In this document: piece after piece, positions 40,601-50,900 of the stretch
How positions within the stretch are numbered: position 1 is the first letter of the stretch
Layout: every line of letters starts with the position of its first letter
NCBI GenBank assembly: GCA_914767715.1
Contig: OU612070.1
Span: 1,319,501 to 1,383,500 of the forward strand
Origin: Membranipora membranacea
Lineage: Eukaryota; Bryozoa; Gymnolaemata; Cheilostomatida; Membraniporidae
Direction: 5' to 3'
DNA length: 64,000 nucleotides
Notes under the pieces: generated by a model
What the model was told of the DNA's origin: nothing
What the model saw: only the letters and a program-made list of their open reading frames with translations
The model's database searches: none
Program-made: the position numbers and the translations under genes

Positions 40601-41541
40601 TAAACAGTGTAGAGAAAATGACTTACAATGCATAGACATTAACAAGTCAAGAAGCTTACTGGCCATGTGTGACAAACAAGGATATCTATGTCTATTTCAG
40701 CATCCATGTACCACTGATGGGGTGAGTATAATATAGTGTTCAGATATTTGTGTTGTCGTACCAAAGAGACCTGAATCATAATAAAATCCTTCAGTTAAAA
40801 ACTGAACTGATAACTGTAGAGGACAAGTTCAAGGTTTCAAGCAGCTGCATGTGGGATTTTGTGTTATCTCATCATCAAACATCCCTTTTGTTTGATACGT
40901 CACAAGAACCCACTTAGCCTAGAACAAGTTTAATCAAATTGCCTGCATTCCTGTTGCTCCCTTACACTGGTCACGCTGTGGCGTGACCAGTGGATCATGA
41001 GAGACTCGGAATGCAGGCAAATAGACCAAACTTGGTCTACACTTAGCCTGAAAACTAGAACCATTCAATAGTTTCCCAGTTTGCTAGCCATTGCCAACAC
41101 AGATATCTTGGTATTTCTCATTCAAGCTTGTATGCTTCCATAGCCCAAATGACCACATCCTTGGTATCAAGCGAGAAGTTCGGGGTTCCGTTCCGCTCTT
41201 GTCTTGAGGGATAAATAATCAAAATTGTACACGTGTCTTTGAGAACTAAAGGCGTCGAATCACCTGTTCTCTAGAGAGTATGGACTCATACCACTACCCC
41301 CCTCTCCCCACAAAAGACAAGACGAGACAAGGGATAGTTCAAGATGCACATCATTTACAAAAGGTCAACTCAAAATCTCCACGCGTGACCCGTTGACATA
41401 TGTTTTCTTTCTTATTTTCAGGCGTTTTGTCACACTTATAAGTCTAACGTCAGCACTTCAGATGTGAACTTCAGTGATAACAATGTAGTGCTGAGCTCGG
41501 GGGCTTCAGATGGATGTATTATGCAGTGGAAGATAGTCTGA
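28690..41541 (+). CDS. EMAP-like protein with EF-hand-like, HELP and WD40 regions, about 1,099 aa, 24 exons
   Basis: Exons: 28690-28857, 29755-29833, 30172-30353, 30670-30846, 32535-32681, 32851-32948, 33151-33254, 33797-33994, 34356-34530, 34906-35058, 35420-35591, 35862-36069, 36328-36404, 36758-36898, 37281-37440, 37858-37967, 38235-38378, 38575-38626, 38768-38855, 39107-39314, 39549-39657, 40094-40189, 40588-40721, 41422-41541. The total is 3,300 nt with all phases closing. Order: Ala-rich N-terminus; EF-hand-like region, of which one loop (CDDEKNGMVSWPEFMNYL) is convincing; a basic Ser/Thr-rich linker; the HELP motif (LKLDWVYGYNGRD); then repeated WD/propeller blades (SEIRIWR, AAYISVWDI, GTVYIWP, GMMKLWKYG, CIMQWKIV at the end). 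HELP-WD40 proteins of the EMAP family bind tubulin and microtubules. The EF-hand region suggests calcium control. Exon 1 is the least certain, resting on phase and a plausible ATG. Confidence 0.88.
31061..31078. repeat. Target-site duplication, left copy
   Basis: The sequence ttagactcccaatcagat is identical to 32331-32348 and flanks the RTE-type insertion. A perfect 18-bp match implies a young insertion. Confidence 0.93.
31079..32330 (-). mobile_element. RTE-type retrotransposon, 5'-truncated, with 18-bp target duplication
   Basis: It sits in the intron between exons 30670-30846 and 32535-32681 of the EMAP-like gene, in opposite orientation. The minus strand holds one uninterrupted polymerase frame of about 350 codons from LEKVYNTIPREL near 32158 to 31091: HQGSALSPLLFIIIMD, SMLFADDLVL (catalytic site), FKYLGTTIHQEGG, RRLEWFGLVCRR and HRWSDTIRKDL, as in RTE-like elements. 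The first catalytic Asp block is replaced by Glu-Lys-Val-Tyr context and everything upstream is missing. The 3' end is two gctcacctat units (31079-31098). The 18-bp sequence ttagactcccaatcagat occurs perfectly on both sides. Confidence 0.93.
32331..32348. repeat. Target-site duplication, right copy
   Basis: It is identical over 18 bp to 31061-31078, on the 5' side of the minus-strand RTE-type element. Confidence 0.93.
37545..37832 (-). mobile_element. tRNA-headed SINE in an intron of the EMAP-like gene
   Basis: Read on the minus strand, the head (about 37832 down to 37750) shows ggaggtagctcagttggtta, a typical tRNA A-box and D-arm, and gtgggttcgaatcccac, a perfect T-arm with B-box. The anticodon region is nine nt too long and the acceptor stem does not pair, so it is not a working tRNA. 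A body of about 200 nt follows. Its tail block (gcatgg.cggcaaaata, cacacgccaca, gattaaaatcagatg as read on plus) recurs at 38450-38517. Confidence 0.75.
38450..38517 (-). mobile_element. Partial SINE copy (tail only)
   Basis: This stretch repeats the end of the SINE at 37545-37832: attaaaatcagatg, acacgccaca, cgacgcatgg and cggcaaaata in the same order and orientation with small differences. It lies one intron further along the same gene. The tRNA-like head is missing. Confidence 0.7.
39946..39996. mobile_element. 35-bp palindrome inside an 8-bp direct repeat
   Basis: Positions 39954-39988 form a perfect palindrome: 17-bp arms catagacttaataataa and its inverse around one base. It is bracketed by tgagcaac at 39946-39953 and again at 39989-39996. 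Palindrome plus equal flanking direct repeats is the signature of a transposase-mediated insertion reduced to its ends, in an intron of the EMAP-like gene. Confidence 0.8.
40917..41048. mobile_element. Small foldback element
   Basis: Nested inverted repeats: outer ttgcctgcattcc near 40939 with ggaatgcaggcaa near 41008, and inner cactggtcacgc/gcgtgaccagtg at 40965-40992. The ends (cctagaacaagtt and aacttggtctac) and the gttgctccc / ctggtcacg blocks match parts of the larger foldback at 46480-47125, so the two belong to one family. It lies in the last intron of the EMAP-like gene. Confidence 0.7.
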
Positions 41542-41571
41542 TTCTGATATCCACCATTGAATTCTTTCCAA

Positions 41572-41577
41572 AATAAA
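41572..41577 (+). promoter_or_regulatory. Poly(A) signal of the EMAP-like gene
   Basis: An AATAAA hexamer lies 31 bp after the stop codon at 41541, well placed for 3'-end formation of the plus-strand gene. Confidence 0.65.
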
Positions 41578-41817
41578 GTTCTTTCTTTCCTGTGACTGGA
41601 CCTACGTTGATATGTAATTATTTACTGTGGCCATTCGTTGTCTGTACAAAGATTAATTAATTTTCTAAAAGAAATGCTTACAGGTTTATTGATTTATTAT
41701 TAAATATTTTGATCGAGATACCGTAGTGATCGAGATACCGTAGACATACCGTAGTGAGCTCAACTCTGTATCTGTTTGGTTTGTAATTCTTGTGAAAACT
41801 AATTGTTGTGTTGATAG

Positions 41818-43415
41818 TGCCTGATTGCTATTGAGCAGGAAATTCGCCATCATGACTTGATGTCACAAAGTTATTAAAAGTGACATATATAAATAAATTA
41901 AAAAAAATAAATGATGACTAAACATCATATGTGTGGAAAACACTTCAGTCTCATGTGATCATGAGGCCATTTTCGGGAGGGAGGGAATCTTGAGAGAATT
42001 GATTGATAGGTCAGTGTTAGTGGTCCCACGTGATCGCTCGTCAAGTACTATTAACAACCCTGATGGGATCACTATGTGATTGAGTGATCGTCTTGCCTCG
42101 TGATATGAAGTCATCATTTCTTATTTGGAGTATCAATCGAGGGAGGCGTACAAGTTGACAAAAATATTCACTAATCCGATATAGACTGGATAATAAACAC
42201 CTAATTTTGTTGTAAAGGGAAAAACTTAACCGAATACATATCCACATTATGCTTGCACTTATTTGCCTGCATTTGTAGTTGCTTCCCTCCTAGACAGCTT
42301 ACCAGAAAACAGGGGTGACCCCAAATACAGGTAAATAGGGTGCTTGAAGTTATTGATAGCGTCACGCATCGGCTGAATTTTGTTATTATTGTAAATCCAA
42401 ATCATGAAACTAATTATAAATTCTTCAATGCTTCAGTTTGGAAGTTTTCCAATTTTTCTACCTTGGCTGATTTATCCATCTAAAATGCCAACAACTTTTG
42501 TTTGCAAATCAAACCTTTCTCTTGAATCTGCAAAGCCTACTGCTGTCACATATACCAGATCATGATTTAAAATGTGTCAATTTAAAGTTGATTTGGGTAA
42601 GCGATGGGTGAGCACAGCATGAAAACCCTTCAGGCCTTACAGAAAGTGTTTTTGGTGAATCTCAACTAAGAATTTGCCTTTCTAACTTTTTGGACTTTCT
42701 GCCTGTGGGGTTTCTCATTATAGCAAGATTAGATGAGTATGTTCGTATAATTCTTGAATGAATCTTCATTGTCGCAATGTTTCATATGAAATAAAAACAT
42801 TGTATGGCTGCTGTGATAAAATGAAAAAAATTGAAACTTTGAGCTCAATAAAAAGGACAGCAATGATACTTACTTCTGATACATACCTCTGAGATAGAGG
42901 GTACCACTTAGCCTGGGCAGGCTGTCGGGGACCCCACCCACCCACCCACGCCCGACAGCCTGCCCTTCTGATCGACCAATAAGGCCTTTTCCCTTGTGGC
43001 GAAACTGACAATTACTTCAGCCATCAATTTATCTCTCACCTCCAGCAGGCAGAAGACAAGGAATGCAAACATTCACTCTAATCAGCACATTCCGGTTGAA
43101 TGTAGCTGGCTGTGATGTTTATAAGCTACAAGTAAAACCTAGTTTAGGGATCGAGTTTGTCTTGGACTGCTCGGTTACCATTGTGAACAATTGTGAACTG
43201 TCTTTGAAGGACTTACCAATATCTATATATCTATCTAAACATAGACTATCACTGCCAGAACTCAAGCCATGAAAACTCGCAGAATTTTCAGAGATATCAT
43301 AATATGAAGACCCTTAGATTGAGTACACCTTTGTCTTTGAGATCACAAACCAGATAACACATGAATGTCCCTCGCATCATCATCATGAGATGCTGAATGA
43401 AAATGATCCCCAAGC
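41818..43415. repeat. Duplicate of a UGCG intron with a broken copy of exon 4
   Basis: This stretch matches 47797-48950 in the same orientation: shared blocks include tcatgtgatcatgaggccat, gtcttgcctcgtgatatgaa, gagtatcaatcgagggaggc and gtacaagttgaca. Further blocks follow near 42600-42740 and at 43330-43415. At 42880-42915 the copy holds a degraded version of UGCG exon 4: the minus strand reads caggctaagtgg..ccctcta..tctcagagg, against caggctcagtatcctctg in the real exon at 48660-48761. It is out of frame and cut off by a hairpin. It lies 3' of UGCG and is a pseudo-segment. Confidence 0.85.
42915..42965. repeat. Perfect 15-bp stem-loop inside the duplicated segment
   Basis: The arms gggcaggctgtcggg (42915-42929) and cccgacagcctgccc (42951-42965) are exact inverse complements around a 21-nt loop made of ccca units. 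It sits at the point where similarity to UGCG exon 4 stops, so it may be the inserted or rearranged joint. Confidence 0.9.
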
Positions 43416-43417
43416 TG

Positions 43418-44045
43418 TTTAAAGACTTAGTTTGAGGCTGCTATATCACATCTTATTCTCCATATTTTATTCTACCATGTGAGCGAACTCCAGCTTCAGA
43501 ATCCAAATATTGAGGAAGTTATGGCCTCTCAAACTTCCAGGGTGATTGCCTCCAATTGGCATTGGGAATACGCGGAAGCACGCCCAGTGGGACGTTACAA
43601 CGCGCAATACTTATTATGAGTAATTGAACTAATAATCACGCAGATAAGATGATGATCAAAACCCAGACCTAGGTGGGACTCGAACATGGGTTTACATACC
43701 TACAGGCAACGCTACCATTTCACCACTAGGTCCAGCTCTGTGAGCCTGTAGACAATATAGCTCAACCTTAGCGGAGTTGCCTGCATGACCATTTGGACCT
43801 GGGATCGAGAGCTGCTACCTCCCAGACCATTTTGATCATCATCCTATTTATTAGTGTATCGGTTGTGACGTCACACCGGGATTGCCTGCTGATTCTTACT
43901 GCCGAGAGACTGCCGTCACCTAAGAAGTTTGAGAGTCCATAACCTCCTCAATATTTGGATTCTAAAGCTGGAATCGCTCACATGATAGAATAAAATATGG
44001 AGAATAAGATGTGATACAAATAGCAGCCTCAAACTAAGTCTTTAA
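43418..44045. mobile_element. Foldback element of about 630 bp with a tRNA-like centre
   Basis: The left arm (about 43418-43550) and right arm (about 43918-44045) are inverted copies, sharing aagacttagtttgaggctgc, cttattctccatattttatt, aatccaaatattgagga and ctctcaaactt. The interior holds a tRNA-like stretch (43665-43733, minus). It lies just beyond the duplicated UGCG segment, whose similarity ends at about 43415, so it may have inserted there. No coding frame. Confidence 0.8.
43665..43733 (-). other. tRNA-like sequence in the centre of a foldback
   Basis: Read on minus, ggacctagtggtgaaatggt starts a 69-nt stretch whose first seven bases pair with its last seven (tagguct with one G-U). A B-box-like gttcgagtcccac is present. 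The D and anticodon stems pair poorly, so it is more likely a tRNA-derived SINE head than a working tRNA. Confidence 0.5.
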
Positions 44046-44573
44046 GTCATGCAAAAGGTTCTCTTCTCTATGTTTTATAATTCTATTGTATCAAATAGAC
44101 GGAGCTATCAAAATAATCAACAGGTATGAAAAAAGTGAGCTGAGTGTCAATACTAGCTCTAAACTTTATAAATCACATTGAGCACCAGATTTTTTTCTAG
44201 AAAATAAAAGATTGCCATATAAATAAATATGTTTGCTCAATAAACACAAAAATATCAAAGTTGGATTAAATAAAATCTTTCAATTTTTGGTGGCACCATA
44301 AGATTGGCAAATTGGCTTATTCTATTTTACACTGCTATAACTTAAGAGTAATCCCAAGTGGATCTATTCTTGAAACATTTCTGGTTCCACTAACCAATAT
44401 GAACAGCGCTATGGATATAGAAAAATACCTTAACAATGGTGAGACGATAAATAATACTGTACAAAAATCATAATGATGATGACACTATTGTTGTCAAGGG
44501 AAGACCCGCTATGTCCGCATGAGAGTTATACAGCTACTGATATAGCTAACCAACAGATCGGTGACCTAATATG

Positions 44574-44579
44574 TTTATT
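44574..44579 (-). promoter_or_regulatory. Possible poly(A) signal for UGCG
   Basis: TTTATT on plus (AATAAA on minus) lies about 340 bp beyond the UGCG stop codon, a reasonable 3' UTR length. Confidence 0.45.
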
Positions 44580-44917
44580 GATTGGTCGAAGTCAAACAGA
44601 TATATAAAGTGACTGTAATTACGGGAAGATATAAAGATACTTCTGAGAAATAATGTTAACTGGCTTACAGTTGAATACAAAATGGCTTCAGCTGGCAAAA
44701 AATGAGGAAGAAGCAATTCCATTGAAATGTTAAACGAATACAACAGATATTTCTTTAAAAAATACACACAATTAAAGCTATTGCCGTTAAGTTATTCTGT
44801 TTCTGTTTGAGGTAGGAGATGCTTTCCATAGTCTGAGCCAACATATTAACTGTATTCAGTATGGTCTGAGCACAAAGACTAGATGATCTGGTGGGTATAG
44901 TAGCTTCACTGGCTCTG

Positions 44918-47900
44918 CTACAAGTTAAGCAGGCTGCTGGTATGGCTGTCACCGTTGATGCGTTCAGTTTTTCCGCCCCACTTGACTCTGAACTTTTTTC
45001 CACCCCATGAGACAAACCTCATAGTCACTACATTGGGCCACAGATATAATATAAGTACTTCTCTGAGCACCCACGCTCTCATATGAGTAAATATAGAGTA
45101 GGACGGTCTCTTACCCTGCAAAATAAAACATGAAAAGTCATGAAAAAGAATGCAACTACAAATTGACGGCCAAAGAGAGGCTACAAGTGGCTTAGGCTGT
45201 GTACAGTAGTCACAGCTTAAGTTCTGAAATTTAAAGTGACAGTCCTACTAGGCCGTGTTTGGTATAGTTTTAAAGATCTCAGGCTGAAAAGTCATTAGGG
45301 CATAAAAAATAAAACAGCCTGTGAACCTAATCACAGTAAAACTGCTGTAAAGTCTGAAAATTGAGATCATAGTGGATCATAGTGATTTATTGCCCCCCAC
45401 TGACCACTATGATCCTTGCTAAAATAACTGAGAAAAAAAACTAACTGCTATTTTCCACAATTTTCATTCTTTTATTATCTTTATTTGCCCTATGAACTCA
45501 CAATATTTGATTTACTGGGGTAATGTATCCACTATTCTAATAGGACTGACCCTTTAATTGGGAAAATTTGAAATTAAATCTTGTTTTAACTGCTAAGAAA
45601 GTCTATCTACATTAGAAATGCAACAAACAAGAATTTTATATAAAGTTCCAATGAAATCTGTACATTTGCAAGAATATAGCGAGCTCAAAATTACTTCAAT
45701 CAGACTACCCACCTCACAAACTGCAGCTAATATGTAGTCCATGATGCACCAGCACACTATATGAGCTGGTAGTGATATGTACACAGGAATGTGAAATATA
45801 TACTGAGCTGCAAGGGCTGCCAGTGGAGCCATAAAAACATGCTCTGTCAGCGGCTCCAATAATATCAACTGAGGCATAGCTGCAAACCTCAGATACATCC
45901 ACCTGTGAGGAGTAAACAAGAGAATAAGAGCATAGGGTTAGGAGACTACAGTCATTACCACTGTGAGTGACCACACACAACAGCAATACACCTGCATGCA
46001 GATAATTCATGTGTTTAAGACATTTTGCAAAAAGGTATTGAAAAAAATAATCTGATAAATCAAATTTATGAACAGGATCCGACAAAGACAAGTCAACTTA
46101 TTTCCAAAATCACAGACAACAACACGAATAGCTTCAACAAGAGTCAACCAAGATCCCTTCCATCTGCGCAGACATGAACCACATTAGTTCACTGCGCTAC
46201 GCATGAGGCGTATATGGGACTGTGATTGACCAGCACCTACCTCATCATTCTCTGTCTGAACGCTGAGAGAGAAGTTACACCGGGGTTCTGTGCTGCTGGA
46301 TGGGAGCTGAGTACTACATGCCAACCTCTAAAACACATAGAAAATACATCAAGTGCTAACCTCTAAAACACAAAATACATCATCAAGCTGCACAGTCAGA
46401 ATATCAGCATATCACGGTTATATTATTTTCTTATTTCGTGGTGTTATTTTTAATTCATAAATGTTTTTCGACAATTGACACATATGTCCATATGTAGACC
46501 AAGTTTGGTACATTTGACTGAATTTGGAGTTGCTCCCTCTCCGCTGGTCACGCCGCAGTGGAATGGGAGCAACTTAGCCTTGTCACGCGGCCACTGGTAG
46601 TTGTCTTCTGCTGTTTTAGCTCTAATCTTCACCACTTTGAGCTTTGACTTTTTCTCTGTTCCATAGGCAAATAAATTAACTTTGTCATTTATCATATTCA
46701 AAATAAATATGAATTGCACTAAATATTGCAGTAATCATGTGAAAACATGGCTCAGCTAAAAAAATTTTTAAACACCCATGAGTATGACCATGATCAAGGT
46801 CATGGTCATACACATGGGTGTTTTAAATTTTCTCAACTAAGCCATGTTTTCCCATTATTACTGCAATATTTAGTACAATCAACTTGTTTATATTTATTTT
46901 GAATATGACAAATGACAAAGTTAATTTATTTGCCTATGGAATAGAGAAAAAGTCAAAGCTTAAAGTGGTGAAGATTAGAGCTAAAACAGCAGAAGACAAC
47001 TAACGATACTATACCGAGAAATACAAGGCCACCCAAAAAACCAAAAATACAAAACCAGTGGCTGCGTGACAAGGCTAGGAGCAACTAGTATGAAGGTGAA
47101 CTGGATCCAACTTGTTCTAGGACATAGGTTACACATTACTACGATAACTTACTTATTAATGAGTAGTTGAGCTAAAAAGAAATCTTCTCCGAGGTAGCAG
47201 GATAGTGACTTCATACCTCCTTCCTCATCAAGTACCTTTTTACGGAACATACACGACATGCTTGTCATACAGTTTACTCCGGCAGCGTTAGCCGCCAAGT
47301 AACATCGAGCGTGTGCCCCTCCAAACCATACCTTAATAATGAGTTTATACAAATAAAAATACATGTACCTGTGACTCGATAGTCATTAACAATAATAAAG
47401 TGGATTCCATTATACTTCAATTTGTTGGTTGAGTATTAAAGAGGATTTTATTTTTCTAAATACCTTTTCTACGACCCTAGAGAATGGCAGATCACCGTCC
47501 AACATGACAGGCAGCTGATGTACAAGGCCGACCTTCTCTGTCATGTGCTCCACCATGTCTGTCAGGGTGTCTGGCTTCACTGAAAATGTTAAAACAATTC
47601 AAATAATGAGTTCAAATCAATGGGTAGCCTACAAAATAAATTATACGCTGAATCTGAGGGATGATATGAAGTTATAAAGAAAATAACGAGCTAAGATAAC
47701 AGGAAAAAAAGTATTTTTATGTTGTTTTGCTATGTCGATTAAACTCTAGCTAAATTAAACTCCTATAGGGTATGTCGATTTGTCCTAGTTTTTGCATCTG
47801 ATTGCTTTTGAGTGAAATAAATTGATAAAATATGATGACTAAACATCACATCGTGTGGAAAACGCCTCAATCTCATGTGATCATGAGGCCATTTTGGGGA

Positions 47901-50900
47901 GGGAGGGAATCTTGAGAGAATAGGTTATTCTGATTGCCCATCAAGTACTAATTAACAACCCTGGTGAAATGACAACGTGATCGCGTGATCGTCTTGCCTC
48001 GTGATATGAAGTCATCATTTCTTATATGGAGTATCAATCGAGGGAGGCGTACAAGTTGACACGATCATACACACAGCCGATATAGGCTGGATAAAAAAAC
48101 AACTAATTTTTTTGATAGAAAGGGAAAAACGAGCCAAATACATATCCGCATTATATATTCTCTAATTCGCCTGTATTTGTAGTTGCCCCCCCCCTTCCCG
48201 ATAGCTTACAAGAAAACCTAAGACTCTGTCAGCAGTTATTATCAATATAAATTTATGTAGCCTATTGGATATAAGAATCACACTGCTTGAAGTTAATGAT
48301 GGTGTCACTGCCTTGCTTCAGCTTAATTTAGTTATCATAGTAAACTGTTTTGTATAATTACTAATGTGGAATGGTTTTTCCCACACTGGCTGATTTTTCC
48401 ATCAAAATGCCTACCACTTTAGCAATATGCGAAGCCTACTGCAGTCAAGTATACCAGTCAATGGTTTAAAATGTGCCAATTTTACGGGGATTTGGGTAAG
48501 TCAAGGGGGAGCACAGAATGAAAACCCCTCAGGCCGAGCAGAAAATACTTTTTGTAGAATCTGCACCTTATACAGCTTGACTTTTAATGAGAACTTTTCT
48601 GCCTGAAGGGTTTAGTATGGTATCGAGTTTAGATGTTGAGTATATACGCATAAACTCACTTCTGATGCCGGCGTCTGAGATAAGAAACAGAGGATACTGA
48701 GCCTGATCGTAAGCGTTTATCATGTTATTCACTTTGGGATTTACTCCTATATTTTGAGCACCTACAAAAAAAAAGTGTATAAATATTAAATACGTCATAT
48801 TATAAATGATATTTAAAATATTGAGCAGGCCTTTGTCTTTGTCCAAATCATATTAACACCAGTCACCAAACACATGGCTGTCCCTATAATAGCATCATCA
48901 TGAGTGATGCTAAGTTAAAATGATTCCCAAGAGGTTTAAGTCATGCTAATGACATCATTATCACTTCAATAACAGAAAAAGTGCCATTTCACAATCTCAG
49001 TTGCTACAGGGAACCTGATAACAAAAGGAATAGAATTTATCATTTTCTACATCATCTGTGCCTTTTTTTCCAGCTGAGCAACACAAGAGAATTATCATGA
49101 AGACAAAATTGTTGTAATAAGAGTGATCACTACAATTACACCAACTTTCAAGTGATCAATACTAAGTGTATGAGCCCCTAAGCTTGGTTACATAGTTACC
49201 CTGGCAGATTGGATATACTGTAGTCTGAGCCCCCCAAACTTCTGCCCCTCGTCCGACGGCCCCCCCCCCCCCCCGGGCGAGAGAAACTGGTGATACAAAT
49301 GATACAGTACCCTGCTGGTATCAATGAATATATTCTTGGTTATCACATATGCCATAACTCACAATATGCATTGAATTACTGTCACAGTTATCATTCATAG
49401 GATAAACCAACCACAAATATGCATGGAATTTGTGCAGCTGAATTTAGGGCAGCCGGAATTAGTGAATTCACCACTAACACATATTGTTATGTTAGTGCTA
49501 GTTATAACAAAGTAAAACACAAAATACATTGCTAGAGATATACTATTGCTATAATATACTATAAAATTATTCAGTGCTCTGCAACCATTCCTAGACTGGT
49601 GGGGGAAGGCTTCAATAGCTAAGTGCCAAAATCCCTGGCGGCACATGACCTTCAGAGAGTGGGATCAGATTAGTGTAATCACAGGCCTCTTCTGATCTGA
49701 GCTTTGAGTAAATATTAAGTATGATTTACATGTAAATACTCATCAAGGGCCGAGTATCTAAGATTACATAAGTACTATTATGAGTAGTACTTCATCACTT
49801 ATGCTGCCATACAGAAAAGTTCAGGCAGCGAAATCTGACACTAATATACAAACTATCAACAGATCACATACCCCTAATACATCACTACATGGCCCAATAC
49901 TCACAGGCTCTTAACCCTCTTCAAGGTTTGTTTCTGCCACAGGCGGTGGCTCAGCACGACTTAGCCACAGAGTAAGGATAAACAGAGGGGACACTTCAAT
50001 GATCGTTATAGTGCCTGCAGTTTTGAGCTACTGGGGGAAAATCATCATCTAATCATCAGCTAATAAGGGATTTTCTCATACATACATACATGCCTACCTT
50101 TGTTGGGCCATCAGTCTTTCTGTATTCATCCCCAAGACTGATTTCCAACTTTTTTGAAATGTCCAACCTTCAAGCTATACACCATATTGTTGTCATTTTT
50201 TGCTAGGATACATAGGCTATGATTTATATGGGTTTTTAAAATGAGTTATATCATATAGATTAACAAGCCGCTTGGGTCAGTACACGGACATTTCCTAATT
50301 TTGATGACCAGCCATCCATCAATTGTCACATGTAAATCTATATGGAAAAATTCATTTTAAAAACCCATATAACTCATAGCCTATGTATCCTAGCAAAAAA
50401 TGACAACAATATGGTGTATAGCTTGAAGGTTGGACATTTCAAAAAAGTTGGAAATCAGTCTTTGGGATAAATACAGAATGAATTATGACCTATCAAAGGT
50501 AGGTATGTCTGCCTAAAACCTCACATTGTAACTTATATAATTATTGAAATTTGCAGGTGGCCAGATTGATGATTTTCCCCCAGTGGATCAAAACCACTAT
50601 AACGATCATTGAAGTGTCCCCTCTGTTTATCCTTACTCTGTGACTTAGTGCTGCTATCTGGCGCGTTAGTCAAACTGAGATGATGGGTCTGTTTTATGTT
50701 ACAAAGTGAAATCCATTGTGACTCTTGTGACCTGAATTTGGGTTAGATTTTTTGCAAACATGTGCGTATTATTACTGGGACTCTGGACTTCTTTGTGCTG
50801 GGCTAGCAAGTTGCAGGAGGAGGACTCAAATATATAGCAGTGGGGCTGTTGCAAGAGATGCAGGTGGTCCAACCACCTCCTCAGATAACTAAATGACGTG

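Noticed and set aside
41165-41215. tRNA-like sequence with ggggttccgttcc
   Set aside because: The B-box resemblance is weak and no other arm pairs.
42766-43011. Minus frame beginning with QGKRPYW that resembles the start of UGCG exon 9
   Set aside because: The DNA is not homologous to 44918-45115 and the frame runs through a stem-loop with ccca repeats. The five-residue match is coincidental.
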